Assembly (NCBI RefSeq): GCF_900217235.1
Contig: NZ_LT907975.1
Location: 1,773,001 to 1,837,000, forward strand
DNA length: 64,000 nucleotides
Source: Pseudodesulfovibrio profundus
Lineage (GTDB): Bacteria; Desulfobacterota; Desulfovibrionia; Desulfovibrionales; Desulfovibrionaceae
Direction of reading: 5' to 3'
Shown here: positions 53,711-63,197 of the stretch, in pieces
Position numbering within the stretch: position 1 is the first letter of the stretch
Layout of the letters: every line of letters begins with the position of its first letter
Notes under the pieces: generated by a model
Database searches by the model: none
Told to the model about the DNA's origin: nothing
Seen by the model: only the letters and a program-made list of their open reading frames with translations
Translations under genes and position numbers: made by a program

Positions 53711-54874
53711 CTATTTCGTGGTCAGGAAGCGTGCGAAGTCCGTGGTCAGTGTCTGCTTCAATTCCTGCAGCGAATCCTGATCCATCCGGGCAAAGGCAAA
53801 ACCGAACACCGGATACTCAGAATAATCAATCTTACGCAATTCCAACACGTTGGAAAACATCGATTGGAATCCATCGTAATCAACCGAGGCAATGGACGAC
53901 TTGTCCATACCCGGAGGAACGTCACCGATAACCATGACGGTCACTTCCCCCTTGTGCTCGGCCAGCAGAGTGGACCAGTCCGGGCGTTTGTTCTCAAAGA
54001 AATATTCATACGGATTGAAGCCCCAGGCGTGGATGGTGATATCGGCCACGCACCAACCGGCAAAGCGCAGCGGATTGGCTTCGATGGGCTGGATATGCCC
54101 CTGCTCGTCTACGCGCACTTCAAGGTGCATGGGGAAGTTGCGGAATCCGCAGACCTTGACCAGTTGCGCCGTATATTCGGTGAACGGCTCCAGCCAGTTA
54201 CGGATGATGCGTGTGGACGTATAGTACAGGCGGTCCGAGATATCATCGTCACTCACAAAGTGGTGGAAGAGGATATTGGTGATCACCGGCTCGCCGTTCT
54301 CATCGTAGTAGACATCAATGGCGTACTCGTCGCCCTCAATCCCTTCTTCGATCAGGAACTCGCCCGCATTGACCACGGCCTCGGGGTACTCGGCGTTCAT
54401 CTTTTCCCGCTCGTCACGAATGGTCTGCACGACCTCCGGCCACTGGGCATGGTCGTTGACCACATGCACCCCGAGGCTGAAAAAGCCACGCGCCGGTTTG
54501 ACCACGAAAGGCACCGGCATGTCGCTGATATCAATGGTATCCATATCTTCGGGGCGAACACGCTTGAAAGCATACTCGGGGTGGAGGTCGGTAACGGTCT
54601 CGCGGAACAACGCCTTGTCCTTGCAGATGTCGATCTGCTTCACCAGCTCGTCGTAACAGCCACAATCAAAGATATGGGCCAGGGCGTTTTCCGAATTGGA
54701 AAGCACCCGCTGCCCCACGGCCAGACGGGCGGCAAACTCGATATTATCGACAAGTTCGATATCCCTTCCCTCGGTGAATTTACGGGCGCCGGGGATATCC
54801 AGAACAGGCTGCTTGAGCCGTTCAACGGTCTTGAGCATCAGATCGGAAACATAGGGTGCGTCGAGCAGAAACAT
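53711..54874 (-). CDS. ATP-grasp domain protein
   Basis: The 387-residue protein has an ATP-grasp fold (about 85-310): PVPFVVKPARGFFSLGVHVV, EFLIEEGIEGDEYAIDVYY and the metal-binding IQPIEANPLRFAG. It should ligate a carboxylate to an amine or similar nucleophile using ATP. The substrate is unknown. The ATG overlaps the stop of the sigma-54 regulator by one base, so the two form an operon and the regulator may control the same pathway. It ends 70 bases from the convergent Sel1 gene. Confidence 0.85.
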   Translation of the reverse strand: MFLLDAPYVSDLMLKTVERLKQPVLDIPGARKFTEGRDIELVDNIEFAARLAVGQRVLSNSENALAHIFDCGCYDELVKQIDICKDKALFRETVTDLHPEYAFKRVRPEDMDTIDISDMPVPFVVKPARGFFSLGVHVVNDHAQWPEVVQTIRDEREKMNAEYPEAVVNAGEFLIEEGIEGDEYAIDVYYDENGEPVITNILFHHFVSDDDISDRLYYTSTRIIRNWLEPFTEYTAQLVKVCGFRNFPMHLEVRVDEQGHIQPIEANPLRFAGWCVADITIHAWGFNPYEYFFENKRPDWSTLLAEHKGEVTVMVIGDVPPGMDKSSIASVDYDGFQSMFSNVLELRKIDYSEYPVFGFAFARMDQDSLQELKQTLTTDFARFLTTK

Positions 54875-56253
54875 TACTTTGCCTTCCCTGCCAGTTCATA
54901 TTTTTTCAATTTATACTGAAGGTTGGACTTGGAAAGTCCCAGCATTTCAGCCGCCTTGACCTGCACGAACTCGGACTGGACCAAAGCCCGCTTGACCAGC
55001 GCCCCTTCGATCTTGTCCATGGTCTCGGCAAGATTGAGCTTGGATGGGAGCAGGTCGACGGCAGACTTGAACTGTGCTTCCTCGTCCTTGATCTCGGGAG
55101 GCAGGTCATCGGCCTTGATGATATCACCCCGAGTCAAAACGGTACACCGCTCCACGACATTTTCGAGCTGACGGACATTACCCGGCCACTCATAGGCGGT
55201 GAGGTAGTCCATGGCTGAAGAGGAAAAGCCGGATATTTCCACCTGGTTCTCTCGCGAATACTTATCGAGAAAGTGGGCGGCCAGCAGCGGGATGTCCTCG
55301 CGCCGTTCCCGCAGTGGCGGCATGAAGATGGAGACAACATTGAGGCGGTAGAACAGGTCTTCGCGGAACTCGCCCTTGCTCACGGCCTCCTGAAGATTCT
55401 TGTTGGTGGCGGCCACGATACGGATATCCACATCAAAGGTCTCGGCTCCACCCACGCGCTCGATCTGGTGCTCCTGCAACACGCGCAGCAGCTTGACCTG
55501 CAATTCCGGGGTCAGCTCGCCGATCTCGTCGAGAAAGAGCGTGCCTTTGTTGGCCTGTTCAAAGCGTCCCTTGCGCATGGCCGTGGCACCGGTGAACGAG
55601 CCTTTTTCATGACCGAACAGTTCGGATTCGAGCACACCGGGATTCAGCGCCATGCAGTTGACCGTCACGAACGGCTCGTCGCGTCGGGGCGAGGCATTAT
55701 GGATCGCCCGGGCAATAAGCTCCTTACCTGTTCCGGATTCACCGAGAACGAGCACCGTGGATTTGGACGGAGCGGCACGGTCCACCATATCCATGACCTG
55801 CTGCATGCCCTTGCCCCGGGCAATGATGTTGCCCTTGGAGTAGCGGTCGCGGATTTCCTGTTTCAGGCGAATATTTTCCTGCTGGGTGGCGGCGTACTGC
55901 TTTGCCTTGGAAATGGAAAGAAGCAGCTCTTCGTTGGCAAAGGGCTTGGTAATGTAGTCAAACGCCCCGATACGCATGGCCTCGACCGCCGCTTCAATGG
56001 AGCCGAACGCGGTCATGATCAACACAGGGATATGCGGATAGTTCTTCTTGCAGTGCGCCAACACATCCTGCCCGGTGAGCTTGGGCATCTTCATGTCGGT
56101 CAGGACGATATCCACCTCGGAATCTTCGAGATAGGCCAGTCCCATTTCCGGGTCGGAAAGGGTCGTCACGTTGTACCCTTCGTCCTCCAGAATGGATTCC
56201 AGAATGAGCAGGTAGTTTTTCTCGTCGTCGAGAATCAATATATTCGCGGGCAT
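54874..56253 (-). CDS. Sigma-54-dependent response regulator (NtrC family)
   Basis: The 459-residue protein has a complete receiver (D9/D10 pair, phospho-acceptor D53 in LTDMKMP, Lys in YITKPF), an AAA+ domain with GESGTGKE and a Fis-type HTH ([19 protein letters not shown]). The sigma-54 loop reads GSFTGA instead of GAFTGA, a known functional variant. ATG 56253 gives the receiver start; the frame is open upstream. Its kinase is not next to it. The ATP-grasp gene is directly downstream. Confidence 0.93.
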   Translation of the reverse strand: MPANILILDDEKNYLLILESILEDEGYNVTTLSDPEMGLAYLEDSEVDIVLTDMKMPKLTGQDVLAHCKKNYPHIPVLIMTAFGSIEAAVEAMRIGAFDYITKPFANEELLLSISKAKQYAATQQENIRLKQEIRDRYSKGNIIARGKGMQQVMDMVDRAAPSKSTVLVLGESGTGKELIARAIHNASPRRDEPFVTVNCMALNPGVLESELFGHEKGSFTGATAMRKGRFEQANKGTLFLDEIGELTPELQVKLLRVLQEHQIERVGGAETFDVDIRIVAATNKNLQEAVSKGEFREDLFYRLNVVSIFMPPLRERREDIPLLAAHFLDKYSRENQVEISGFSSSAMDYLTAYEWPGNVRQLENVVERCTVLTRGDIIKADDLPPEIKDEEAQFKSAVDLLPSKLNLAETMDKIEGALVKRALVQSEFVQVKAAEMLGLSKSNLQYKLKKYELAGKAK

Positions 56254-56461
56254 ATGTTCCAGCCTTGGTTTGTATGGTATGCAAGGCGCGTGGGGCGCCT
56301 GACCGTCCGGGAGGATACAACAAGACGGGCTGAAACCCAAGCAGTGATGTTGCCCGCAGTCGCGACTACCCATATGGACTGAGGATCAGGGGACCATGGT
56401 CACCGGATTATTTATCGAGCCGGAACTGGATTGCCACCGGCTGACGTGCTATTGAGAGAGC

Positions 56462-57040
56462 ATGGAAACTGATAAGCAAATATTACGAGAAGAAATGCTG
56501 GCAAAACGGCAGGCGCTGCCCAAGGAAGAGATTCTGGAGGCGAGCGAGTGCGCTCTTGAGATGATCCGCACGTTGGCCGAATGGAAAAACGCGCAGGAAG
56601 TCCTCATATATTGGCCCATCCGCGGCGAACTGGATGTGCGACCGCTTGTGACCGAACTGTGGCAGCGCGGCTGCACGGTACTGATGCCACGATGCCGTCC
56701 TGATGCCTACGGCGAAATGGACATCGCCTGTGCAACCTGTGAGGACGAACTGGTACCCGGCCCGTTTTCCATCATGGAACCCGACGCCGACAAGTGCCCG
56801 CCCGTGACCGACTGCCGACCCGATATTGCCTTCATCCCCGGCGTCTGTTTCGACAGACTGGGATACCGCCTCGGATTTGGCGGCGGCTATTACGATCGCC
56901 TGTTGGCCACAAACAGCATGGCCAAGACTCTCAAGATCGGTATGAGTTATACGTTCCAATTGGTGCCGGAGCTTCCCCAGCAACCGTGGGACATGCCCGT
57001 GGATATCATCTGCACTGAAGAGGAACTATGGCGTCCATAG
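56462..57040 (+). CDS. 5-formyltetrahydrofolate cyclo-ligase
   Basis: The 192-residue enzyme has the N-terminal REEMLAKRQAL helix, YWPIRGELD, and the family signature LGFGGGYYDRLL near residue 140. It converts 5-formyl-THF to 5,10-methenyl-THF with ATP. Its end overlaps the pgeF start by 13 bases, so they are cotranscribed. Confidence 0.93.
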   Translation: METDKQILREEMLAKRQALPKEEILEASECALEMIRTLAEWKNAQEVLIYWPIRGELDVRPLVTELWQRGCTVLMPRCRPDAYGEMDIACATCEDELVPGPFSIMEPDADKCPPVTDCRPDIAFIPGVCFDRLGYRLGFGGGYYDRLLATNSMAKTLKIGMSYTFQLVPELPQQPWDMPVDIICTEEELWRP

Positions 57041-57792
57041 CGTTTTTCCCATTTGAATTCGTCGGCATCCACAACGTAGGCATCGCTTTTACCTCCCGGC
57101 GGGGCGGTGTTTCCGAACCGCCCCACGATTCGGCCAACCTTTCATTCGATGTGAACGACGATCCCGCCAAGGTGGCCGAGAACCGCCGGTACATCAACGA
57201 CCGCTTCGGACTCACAGGCTGGTGCGAATGCAAGCAGGTGCACGGCGACATCCTCCACGTGGACCCGTCCCCCATTTCCACAAGTGAACCGGCCACGCTA
57301 GAAGGCGACGGCATGGCAACAGCCACCCCGGGACACGGCTTGATCGTCAAGACCGCCGACTGCCAGCCGATCATGCTGGCCCACCGGTCCGGCCGCTATG
57401 TGGCAGGGCTTCACGCCGGATGGCGCGGCAACAAGATCAATTTCCCCGGCTCCGGCGTGCGCGCCTTTTGCGACGCCTACGACCTGAAGCCCGAAGATGT
57501 CTTTGCGGTCCGTGGACCATCACTGAGCCCTGCGGCTGCCGAATTCGTCAATTTTGAAAGCGACTTCGGCCCGGGGTTTGAAGCCTATTTCAACGCCGAA
57601 GCCAACCGCGCCGACCTGTGGCAGATGACCCGCGACCAGTTGATGGACGCAGGTGTCCCCGAAAAGCAGATATTCGGCATCGATCTCTGCACCATGGGTA
57701 TGGACGAGACCTTTTTCTCCTACCGCAAGGCGTGCGCCTCGCCGGTGAGAGACACCGGCCGTCAGGCAGGGATCATCTGGATCAAGCCGTAA
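57028..57792 (+). CDS. pgeF: Peptidoglycan editing factor PgeF (YfiH/LACC1 family)
   Basis: The 254-residue protein has the DUF152 metal motifs KQVHGD, KTADCQPIML and LHAGWRG with the paired Cys and His ligands. In E. coli the homologue YfiH removes mis-incorporated L-Ser from the peptidoglycan peptide; related proteins act as purine nucleoside enzymes. The start at 57028 overlaps the cyclo-ligase gene. Confidence 0.9.
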   Translation: MASIAFFPFEFVGIHNVGIAFTSRRGGVSEPPHDSANLSFDVNDDPAKVAENRRYINDRFGLTGWCECKQVHGDILHVDPSPISTSEPATLEGDGMATATPGHGLIVKTADCQPIMLAHRSGRYVAGLHAGWRGNKINFPGSGVRAFCDAYDLKPEDVFAVRGPSLSPAAAEFVNFESDFGPGFEAYFNAEANRADLWQMTRDQLMDAGVPEKQIFGIDLCTMGMDETFFSYRKACASPVRDTGRQAGIIWIKP

Positions 57793-57861
57793 CAGGCCTG
57801 AACATCCGTCCGATGTGCCGCAAAGCAAGACATTCACGAACAAATCCGATACACGTTCTCC

Positions 57862-58038
57862 ATGGGCATGCTACTCAAACTGATCATCGTACTGGGACTG
57901 ATCTTCCTCATCATCAGCCAGTTCACCAAATCCAAGGCCAAGCGACAGGCCAATCGCGATCGATGGACCAACATACTGCTGGGCATTCTCATCGTGATGC
58001 TCGCCCTGTCCATACTGTCCAACTTCATCACCCGATAG
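57862..58038 (+). CDS. Small two-helix membrane protein
   Basis: ATG 57862 opens a 58-codon frame to TAG 58036-58038. It has two hydrophobic segments (about 4-20 and 38-55) joined by a basic loop, SKAKRQANRDRW, which should be cytoplasmic by the positive-inside rule. No family is recognised. It lies seven bases before the radical SAM gene on the same strand, and 69 bases after pgeF, so it probably is a real gene in this operon. Confidence 0.6.
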   Translation: MGMLLKLIIVLGLIFLIISQFTKSKAKRQANRDRWTNILLGILIVMLALSILSNFITR

Positions 58039-58045
58039 AGTTCCC

Positions 58046-59401
58046 ATGACGCGCCCGGTGTTTCCGAATATACAGTGGTCCGGCGAAGGTCCGCGAATAC
58101 TGGGTATCAACCCGTGGATTTTCGACTTTGCGGCCTTCAATGTCTGGTCGCGCCCCGTGGGGCTGCTCGCCTGCCTCGATATGCTGCGGGCAGCCGGTGC
58201 GTCCGTTGCGCTCATGGATTGCCTTGACCGCACCTGGAGTGACGTCCCGTGGCCCAAGGCCGGGAAATACGGCACCGGACACTACCCCAAGGAAGAACTG
58301 CCGCTGCCGGACGAGCTTTTCTTCATGGACAGGCGCTACTCCCGCTACGGACTGCCTCGCGAACAGGTCAAGGAAGCGCTGGGCGCCCTAAACCCGGCCC
58401 CGGAACTGATCATGGTCTCGTCCATCATGACCTACTGGTATCCCGGCGCACTGGACGCACTCGAACTGGCAGCGGAAGTGTGGCCGGACGTTCCCCGAAT
58501 GCTCGGCGGCAACTATGCCACCCTGTGTACCGACCATGCCCGCGAACATGCCCGGGCCGATGCCATCATGCAGGGAACCATGGAGACCGAAGCCAACTGG
58601 GCCAGCGTGTGGAACGTCCTCGGTCAACCGGTTCCACCCTTGCCGGAAAACGCCGGACTCGGATTGGCCCTCGACCTCTACTCCGAGCCACGATACGCGC
58701 CCATACTCGGCTCACGCGGCTGTCCATTCACCTGCGACTACTGCGCCAGCCACGCCCTGTATCCCAATTTTACCCAAGGCTCGCCCGATGCGGTGTACGC
58801 CTCCATCAGGCAGGAGTACGACCGCGGCGTGCGCGACTTCGCCTTTTACGATGACGCACTGCTGGTCACCCCCGATCGCTGGCTCTGGCCCGTGCTCGAC
58901 CGCATCGTGCACGACGGTCTTGACCTCAGACTGCACACGCCCAACGCCATGCATGTGCGTCGGCTGAACAAGGAAGTCTGCGGACGGCTCCGGGAGGCCG
59001 GGTTGCATACGGTCCGACTGGGACTGGAGACCACAGATTTCGACAACCGGCATGATGTTAAACTCACGCGCCGGGAGTGGGAAGATGGCGCACGCAATCT
59101 GCTTGAGGCGGGATTCGATCTGGACGACATCGGCGTCTACATACTGTTCGGGCTGCCCAACCAGAACCTCGACAACGTGGAGCAAGCCATCGACCATGTC
59201 CGGGCCTTTGGATTCCGTCCGCACCTCGCCCACTACACGCCGATCCCCGGCAGTCCCATGTTTCACAAGGCCGTTGCCGCCAGCCCGCACCCCATCGCCG
59301 ACGAACCGCTCTTCCAGAACAATTCCATCTGGCCGTGCGTCCCCGGGGGATTCAACTGGGAGGATGCGCAGCGCTGGAAACAGTTGATGCAGGGAAGATA
59401 A
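58046..59401 (+). CDS. B12-binding-type radical SAM protein
   Basis: The 451-residue protein has an N-terminal B12-binding-like Rossmann region (about 15-190, GINPWIFDF and MLGGNYATL) and a radical SAM domain with CPFTCDYC near residue 225. The tail has the HYTPIPGSPM motif. Class B radical SAM enzymes of this form methylate or otherwise modify unactivated carbons; many are hopanoid, lipid or natural-product enzymes. The target is unknown. The N-terminal domain lacks the clear DxHxxG motif of classical cobalamin binding. Confidence 0.87.
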   Translation: MTRPVFPNIQWSGEGPRILGINPWIFDFAAFNVWSRPVGLLACLDMLRAAGASVALMDCLDRTWSDVPWPKAGKYGTGHYPKEELPLPDELFFMDRRYSRYGLPREQVKEALGALNPAPELIMVSSIMTYWYPGALDALELAAEVWPDVPRMLGGNYATLCTDHAREHARADAIMQGTMETEANWASVWNVLGQPVPPLPENAGLGLALDLYSEPRYAPILGSRGCPFTCDYCASHALYPNFTQGSPDAVYASIRQEYDRGVRDFAFYDDALLVTPDRWLWPVLDRIVHDGLDLRLHTPNAMHVRRLNKEVCGRLREAGLHTVRLGLETTDFDNRHDVKLTRREWEDGARNLLEAGFDLDDIGVYILFGLPNQNLDNVEQAIDHVRAFGFRPHLAHYTPIPGSPMFHKAVAASPHPIADEPLFQNNSIWPCVPGGFNWEDAQRWKQLMQGR

Positions 59402-59469
59402 CGACCAATGATGCAGCAACTGTTTGCACACTCTGTACAAAAAACCGTTGTCCGGTTACACCTGATCCC

Positions 59470-60171
59470 ATGATGGTGAAAGTCGACCACCTTTCGTATA
59501 ATTTCGGTTCCTACTGGGCGCTCAAGGATATCTCCTTCTCTCTGGATAAAGGGGAGTTTCTCTTTTTGACCGGTCATTCCGGCGCGGGAAAGACCACCCT
59601 GCTCCGGCTGCTGTATGGTGCACTGCCCGTCAAGCGCGGCCGTGTTCAGGTGGCCGGGATGCAGCTCAACAGGCTCAAGAAACGCCATGTCCCCATGCTG
59701 CGACGCAAGGTCGGCGTGGTTTTTCAGGATTTCAAGATTCTGCCCAAGCGCACGGTCTTCGACAATGTGGCCATGGCTCTCGAAGTCCGGGGAATGCCCC
59801 GTACGCATCTTGAGCGGCGAGTTCGCGCCATTGTCCGTGCCATGGGTCTGGAGAGTAAAAGCTACTCCCAGTGCGAGCGTCTTTCCGGCGGCGAGCAGCA
59901 ACGGGTCGCCATTGCGCGATCCATGGTCGCCAACCCCGAGTTGATTCTGGCCGACGAACCCACAGGTAACCTCGATTTCGACCTGACCATGCATCTCATG
60001 GATATCTTCAAGCAGTTTAACACCTATGGGACCACCGTCATCATGGCGACCCACAGCCGTGAAGTGCTGGATTGCGTTCCCGAAGCGCGCATCCTCCACC
60101 TTGAGGACGGACGCATCGTCACCGAGGGCGCAGACGACGAGGACATCCCATACGGGGAGGAGTTCGCATGA
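59470..60171 (+). CDS. ftsE: Cell-division ATPase FtsE
   Basis: The 233-residue ABC ATPase has Walker [10 protein letters not shown], signature [14 protein letters not shown] and Walker [13 protein letters not shown], with the FtsE-like sequence [21 protein letters not shown]. With FtsX it controls peptidoglycan hydrolysis at the division site. Two ATG codons are adjacent (59470, 59473); no clear ribosome site distinguishes them. It overlaps ftsX by four bases. Confidence 0.94.
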   Translation: MMVKVDHLSYNFGSYWALKDISFSLDKGEFLFLTGHSGAGKTTLLRLLYGALPVKRGRVQVAGMQLNRLKKRHVPMLRRKVGVVFQDFKILPKRTVFDNVAMALEVRGMPRTHLERRVRAIVRAMGLESKSYSQCERLSGGEQQRVAIARSMVANPELILADEPTGNLDFDLTMHLMDIFKQFNTYGTTVIMATHSREVLDCVPEARILHLEDGRIVTEGADDEDIPYGEEFA

Positions 60172-61043
60172 TAGGACAACTCGCCCGACTGACCTGGCGC
60201 GGCATTGCCGACTTCGCCCTGCATCCCGTAGCGCAACTGCTGACGCTGGTGGCCGTGACCATGGTGACGCTCCTCACCGGATTGATCCTCATGGGGCTGC
60301 ACAACGTCAATCAGGAAATACTCAAGTCGCGTGGCGATGTGGAGTACCAGATTTACTGGAAGGTCGATCTGCAAACCGAAGCCGTGCTCAAGGACTGGAA
60401 AACCATCAAGGGCATGCAACACCTTGATCAATTCAAGACCTATACTCCCAGCGACGCCTTGCAGGAACTGGGCACCTCTCTTGGCGAATCCGGCGACTTC
60501 TCCTGGCTGGCCGACAGCAACCCGCTGCCTTACTCGGGACTGGCCGCCTTCAAGGTGCCGCCCGAAGCGCAGGAAGAAGGGTGGACAGCCAAGCTCCTTG
60601 CCCGCCTCCAGTCCCTTCCGGGTGTGGATTCCGTCAGCTACACGCCCTTTCAGGCCGACCTCGCGCAGGGGTGGATGACCATCACCCACGCTGTCATCTG
60701 GCCGGTGCTGGGCTTCCTTGCCCTGATCGTTTCGCTGGTGGTCCACAACACCATCAAACTCTCACTCATGACCCGCATGGATGAAGTGGAAATCCTGTCA
60801 CTGGTCGGCGCACGCCCCAGCTATATCCGCTGGCCGCTGCTCACCGGCGGCTTCCTGCAGGGAATCATCGGCTCCCTGTCCGGCATCGGATTTCTCGCCC
60901 TGGTCCATCACTTTACCGCAGACGTTCTCAATTTCGCGCCATTCATGCTCCAGATACAATTCCCGCCGTTCCAGCAACTGGCGGCACTCGTCGGCGCAGT
61001 GACCTTTGTCTGCATGATCAGCAGTTGGGTTGCCGTAAAATAG
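60168..61043 (+). CDS. ftsX: Cell-division membrane protein FtsX
   Basis: The 291-residue protein has four membrane segments (about 25-45, 170-190, 220-240, 265-288) and a periplasmic domain between the first two, the FtsX topology. It transmits the FtsE ATPase signal to envelope amidases or their activators. It starts in the ftsE stop (ATGA). Confidence 0.93.
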   Translation: MIGQLARLTWRGIADFALHPVAQLLTLVAVTMVTLLTGLILMGLHNVNQEILKSRGDVEYQIYWKVDLQTEAVLKDWKTIKGMQHLDQFKTYTPSDALQELGTSLGESGDFSWLADSNPLPYSGLAAFKVPPEAQEEGWTAKLLARLQSLPGVDSVSYTPFQADLAQGWMTITHAVIWPVLGFLALIVSLVVHNTIKLSLMTRMDEVEILSLVGARPSYIRWPLLTGGFLQGIIGSLSGIGFLALVHHFTADVLNFAPFMLQIQFPPFQQLAALVGAVTFVCMISSWVAVK

Positions 61044-61105
61044 CCCGGAATCTCTTTTTTTCAACTCACCTCGTTTCATACTTGAAGAGAAAGGGGCTGC
61101 CACTT

Positions 61106-61145
61106 TAAAAAAATCCCCCTGTCATATTGCAATTATGGCAGGGGG
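61106..61145 (-). terminator. Rho-independent terminator of the peroxiredoxin/quinone reductase operon
   Basis: A stem of about 12 bp with a CCCCCTG/CAGGGGG base spans 61115-61145, and on the minus strand it is followed by T residues (61113-61107). It ends the leftward transcript. Confidence 0.85.
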
Positions 61146-61207
61146 AAACTTCTCAGCACATTCTGATGCTCTTTTAATCATCACATGGCATCAGCTTTCG
61201 TCTTTAC

Positions 61208-61792
61208 CTAAAACACTTCCGCCAGATGCTTTTCAAACCGCTTGAAGTCGGACTCCACCTCCGGGTTCTTGAGCACATCGAAACACGCAAACGACTTGAG
61301 CGGTTCCATGCCGAAGAAGCGGAAGTTGAGATGCATGGGCCAGAACAGATCATCGATGGACCGGCCTTCAAAAAACGTCTGGGCAGGGTCTCCGAAGGCA
61401 ACACCTGGCGCATTGAACGTCAGCGAAAGCATGTACTTTTTACCGCATAATGTACCACCAGTGCCGTACTGCTTTGACGGGTCGGAGCGGGTTCGGCCAT
61501 CACCGTCGCAAAGGCGACCATCCATGCCGTTGGTGTAGACCATGTCCATGTACTTCTTGCAGGACCAGGCAACGCCCATCCAGTTGACCGGAGTCTGGAG
61601 GATGATCGCATCCGCCCATCGGTGTTTTTCAACTTCGGCGTCCACATCCCATTCATCCTGCATGGTGGTGATCTGAACTTCACACCCCTTGGCCTTGAGA
61701 TGCTCTTCAGCCATTGCAACGAGCGCTCTGTTCAGATTGCCCTCTGAAAAAGAGTACGGTTCATGTCCGTTAATAATGAAAATGTTCTTCAT
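61208..61792 (-). CDS. MdaB-like NAD(P)H quinone reductase (flavodoxin fold)
   Basis: The 194-residue protein has the N-terminal [18 protein letters not shown] segment, a [16 protein letters not shown] motif and the flavin-contact [10 protein letters not shown] region of the MdaB/KefF family. It should reduce quinones by two electrons with NAD(P)H and FAD or FMN. It starts 12 bases after the peroxiredoxin gene on the same strand, so both belong to one stress operon opposite the HxlR regulator. Confidence 0.9.
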   Translation of the reverse strand: MKNIFIINGHEPYSFSEGNLNRALVAMAEEHLKAKGCEVQITTMQDEWDVDAEVEKHRWADAIILQTPVNWMGVAWSCKKYMDMVYTNGMDGRLCDGDGRTRSDPSKQYGTGGTLCGKKYMLSLTFNAPGVAFGDPAQTFFEGRSIDDLFWPMHLNFRFFGMEPLKSFACFDVLKNPEVESDFKRFEKHLAEVF

Positions 61793-61804
61793 GGCGGAAA
61801 CCTC

Positions 61805-62455
61805 TTACAATTCCTTCAATGCGTTAACCACTTCGTCAGGCTCGAGGCGCTTGGTATAATCGGCATCGGCGAAATGATACGCCACGGTTCCATCCTGTTT
61901 GATGACATACGTAGCTGTCACGGGCAGGGACCATGTGCCGTCGCCATTGGACGCTTCAAGGTCAATGCCGAACTGTTTATATATACCCTTGAGGGAGTCA
62001 CTTACTGTGAACACCAGCCCGTAGGACTCGGCCACCTTGTTTCCTGCATCATAAAGGACTTCGAATGTGAGTTCATTCTTTTCTTTGGTAGACAACGAGT
62101 TGTCAGGGGTTTCAGGACTGATGCAGACAAGGGTTGCACCCATGGACTCGATTTCAGAAAGACGACGTTGCAGAGCTGCCAGCTCCAGATTGCAGTAAGG
62201 TCACCAGCCGCCCCGGTAAAAACTGACGACAACCGGTCCCTCCGAAAGCATGGCACCGAGATTCATCTCCTTGCCCAGGTGGTTGGGAAGGGTGAAATCC
62301 GGGGCCGTTTCGCCGCTTTGAACCGCTTTGCCTTCAATGCCCGACGCCTTGAGTGCTTCGGTCTCACTTGCCATTGTAGCCATCTTGTCGGCAGGGATGT
62401 TTTCCTTGGCGCTTTGCGACATCGCTTCCAATTGTTTTTGTAAGTCGCTCATCAT
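61805..62455 (-). CDS. Probable selenoprotein: AhpC/TSA-family peroxiredoxin (in-frame TGA read as Sec85)
   Basis: The frame from ATG 62455 reaches TGA at 62203-62201 and continues open to 61805. Read-through gives 216 residues. The TGA falls in FYRGGWUPYCNLEL, where family members have Cys as the first residue of the CPYC motif; this is the peroxidatic position, so the protein would be a UxxC peroxiredoxin. Residues about 45-215 form the AhpC/TSA fold. A 7-bp hairpin with loop GGC lies 20 bases after the TGA, fitting bacterial SECIS rules. The enzyme should reduce peroxides. It is first in an operon with the MdaB-like gene and is divergent from the HxlR regulator. An inactivating mutation is unlikely given the exact position, hairpin and intact 3' frame. 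Confidence 0.9.
62171..62203 (-). promoter_or_regulatory. Candidate bacterial SECIS element for the peroxiredoxin
   Basis: The UGA is at 62203-62201 on the minus strand. The stem pairs 62187-62181 with 62177-62171 (five Watson-Crick and two G-U pairs), loop GGC at 62180-62178. The 20-base spacer from UGA to the loop and the G in the loop match known bacterial SECIS elements. Confidence 0.8.
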
Positions 62456-62573
62456 ATATTCCTCATATTGTTAGGGATTGACCGCACTGCTCACGCGGTT
62501 CATTCATTCCTGAGCTATTGAGTAAGAATAGCCTATTTGCCGACCATGACAAGTACCGACAAAAAAGTCGGGT

Positions 62574-62591
62574 ACTTACTTGGAGGTAAGT
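62574..62591. promoter_or_regulatory. HxlR operator candidate 1
   Basis: ACTTAC-TTGGAG-GTAAGT is a perfect 6-6-6 inverted repeat in the divergent promoter region; winged-helix HxlR dimers bind repeats of this kind. Confidence 0.5.
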
Positions 62592-62698
62592 TGCACTTTA
62601 GTTCAGGATGTTAAGTGAGTTACTTTTTTTGACCAGTAGCCGGGTTCATTGGCCGCTTCCGCTTTACCAGTATTTTGAAACGCCCTATACTTTGGGCA

Positions 62699-62722
62699 GG
62701 TACCTACTTCACTGTGAGTACC
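62699..62722. promoter_or_regulatory. HxlR operator candidate 2
   Basis: GGTAC (62699-62703) and GTACC (62718-62722) flank an inner TACT/AGTA repeat, giving an inverted repeat just 40 bases before the HxlR start. It would suit autoregulation. Confidence 0.45.
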
Positions 62723-62762
62723 TTCTAAAAAGCAAGCATCAAGCCCTATGCTGGAGGATAGC

Positions 62763-63197
62763 ATGAAAGTAGGTATATCCTGTGATCTCAAGCGAGCCGG
62801 TGACCGTGATTTCCGGTGCTTTTTCGAGCTCTCACAGCAGGTGATCGGCGGGAAGTGGAAATTCAAGATCCTATTCTATCTCAGCCAGAATTCGGTCATG
62901 CGTTTCGGCGAGTTGCGTGACGCAATCTACGGGATATCCGAAAAGGTACTCATCCAACAGCTCAAGGAGCTTGCCGCTGACCAGATAGTCCATCGGGAAG
63001 TGTACAAGCAAGTACCGCCCAAGGTGGAGTATTCGCTCACCCCATTGGGGCAGACGCTGATTCCGACTCTCGAAAACCTGTTCGACTGGGGACAGAAGTA
63101 TGCTTCACATCTGGTCGCGCAGAAGTGCAACATGCCCATTGAGCCAGGTGAGATTCTTGATGATATCGAGCTGCGGGTAAAAGAAGTGACTGACTAG
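62763..63197 (+). CDS. HxlR-family transcription regulator, probable redox sensor
   Basis: The 144-residue protein has the HxlR winged helix (about 22-115, GGKWKFKILFYLSQN and RFGELRDAI). Cys7 lies at the position of the sensing Cys of YodB-type regulators, and Cys19 is also present. Such proteins control quinone and peroxide defence by thiol modification. GGAGG before ATG 62763 selects this start over one five codons earlier. Its location opposite the peroxiredoxin/quinone reductase operon fits. Confidence 0.88.
   Translation: MKVGISCDLKRAGDRDFRCFFELSQQVIGGKWKFKILFYLSQNSVMRFGELRDAIYGISEKVLIQQLKELAADQIVHREVYKQVPPKVEYSLTPLGQTLIPTLENLFDWGQKYASHLVAQKCNMPIEPGEILDDIELRVKEVTD

Larger units (their letters stand above)
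62456..62762. other. Divergent regulatory region between the peroxiredoxin and HxlR genes
   Basis: No gene is seen here. An imperfect hairpin-like repeat spans 62551-62577 (AAGTACCGAC...GTCGGGTACTT). Two operator-like repeats are listed separately at 62574-62591 and 62699-62722. Confidence 0.55.
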
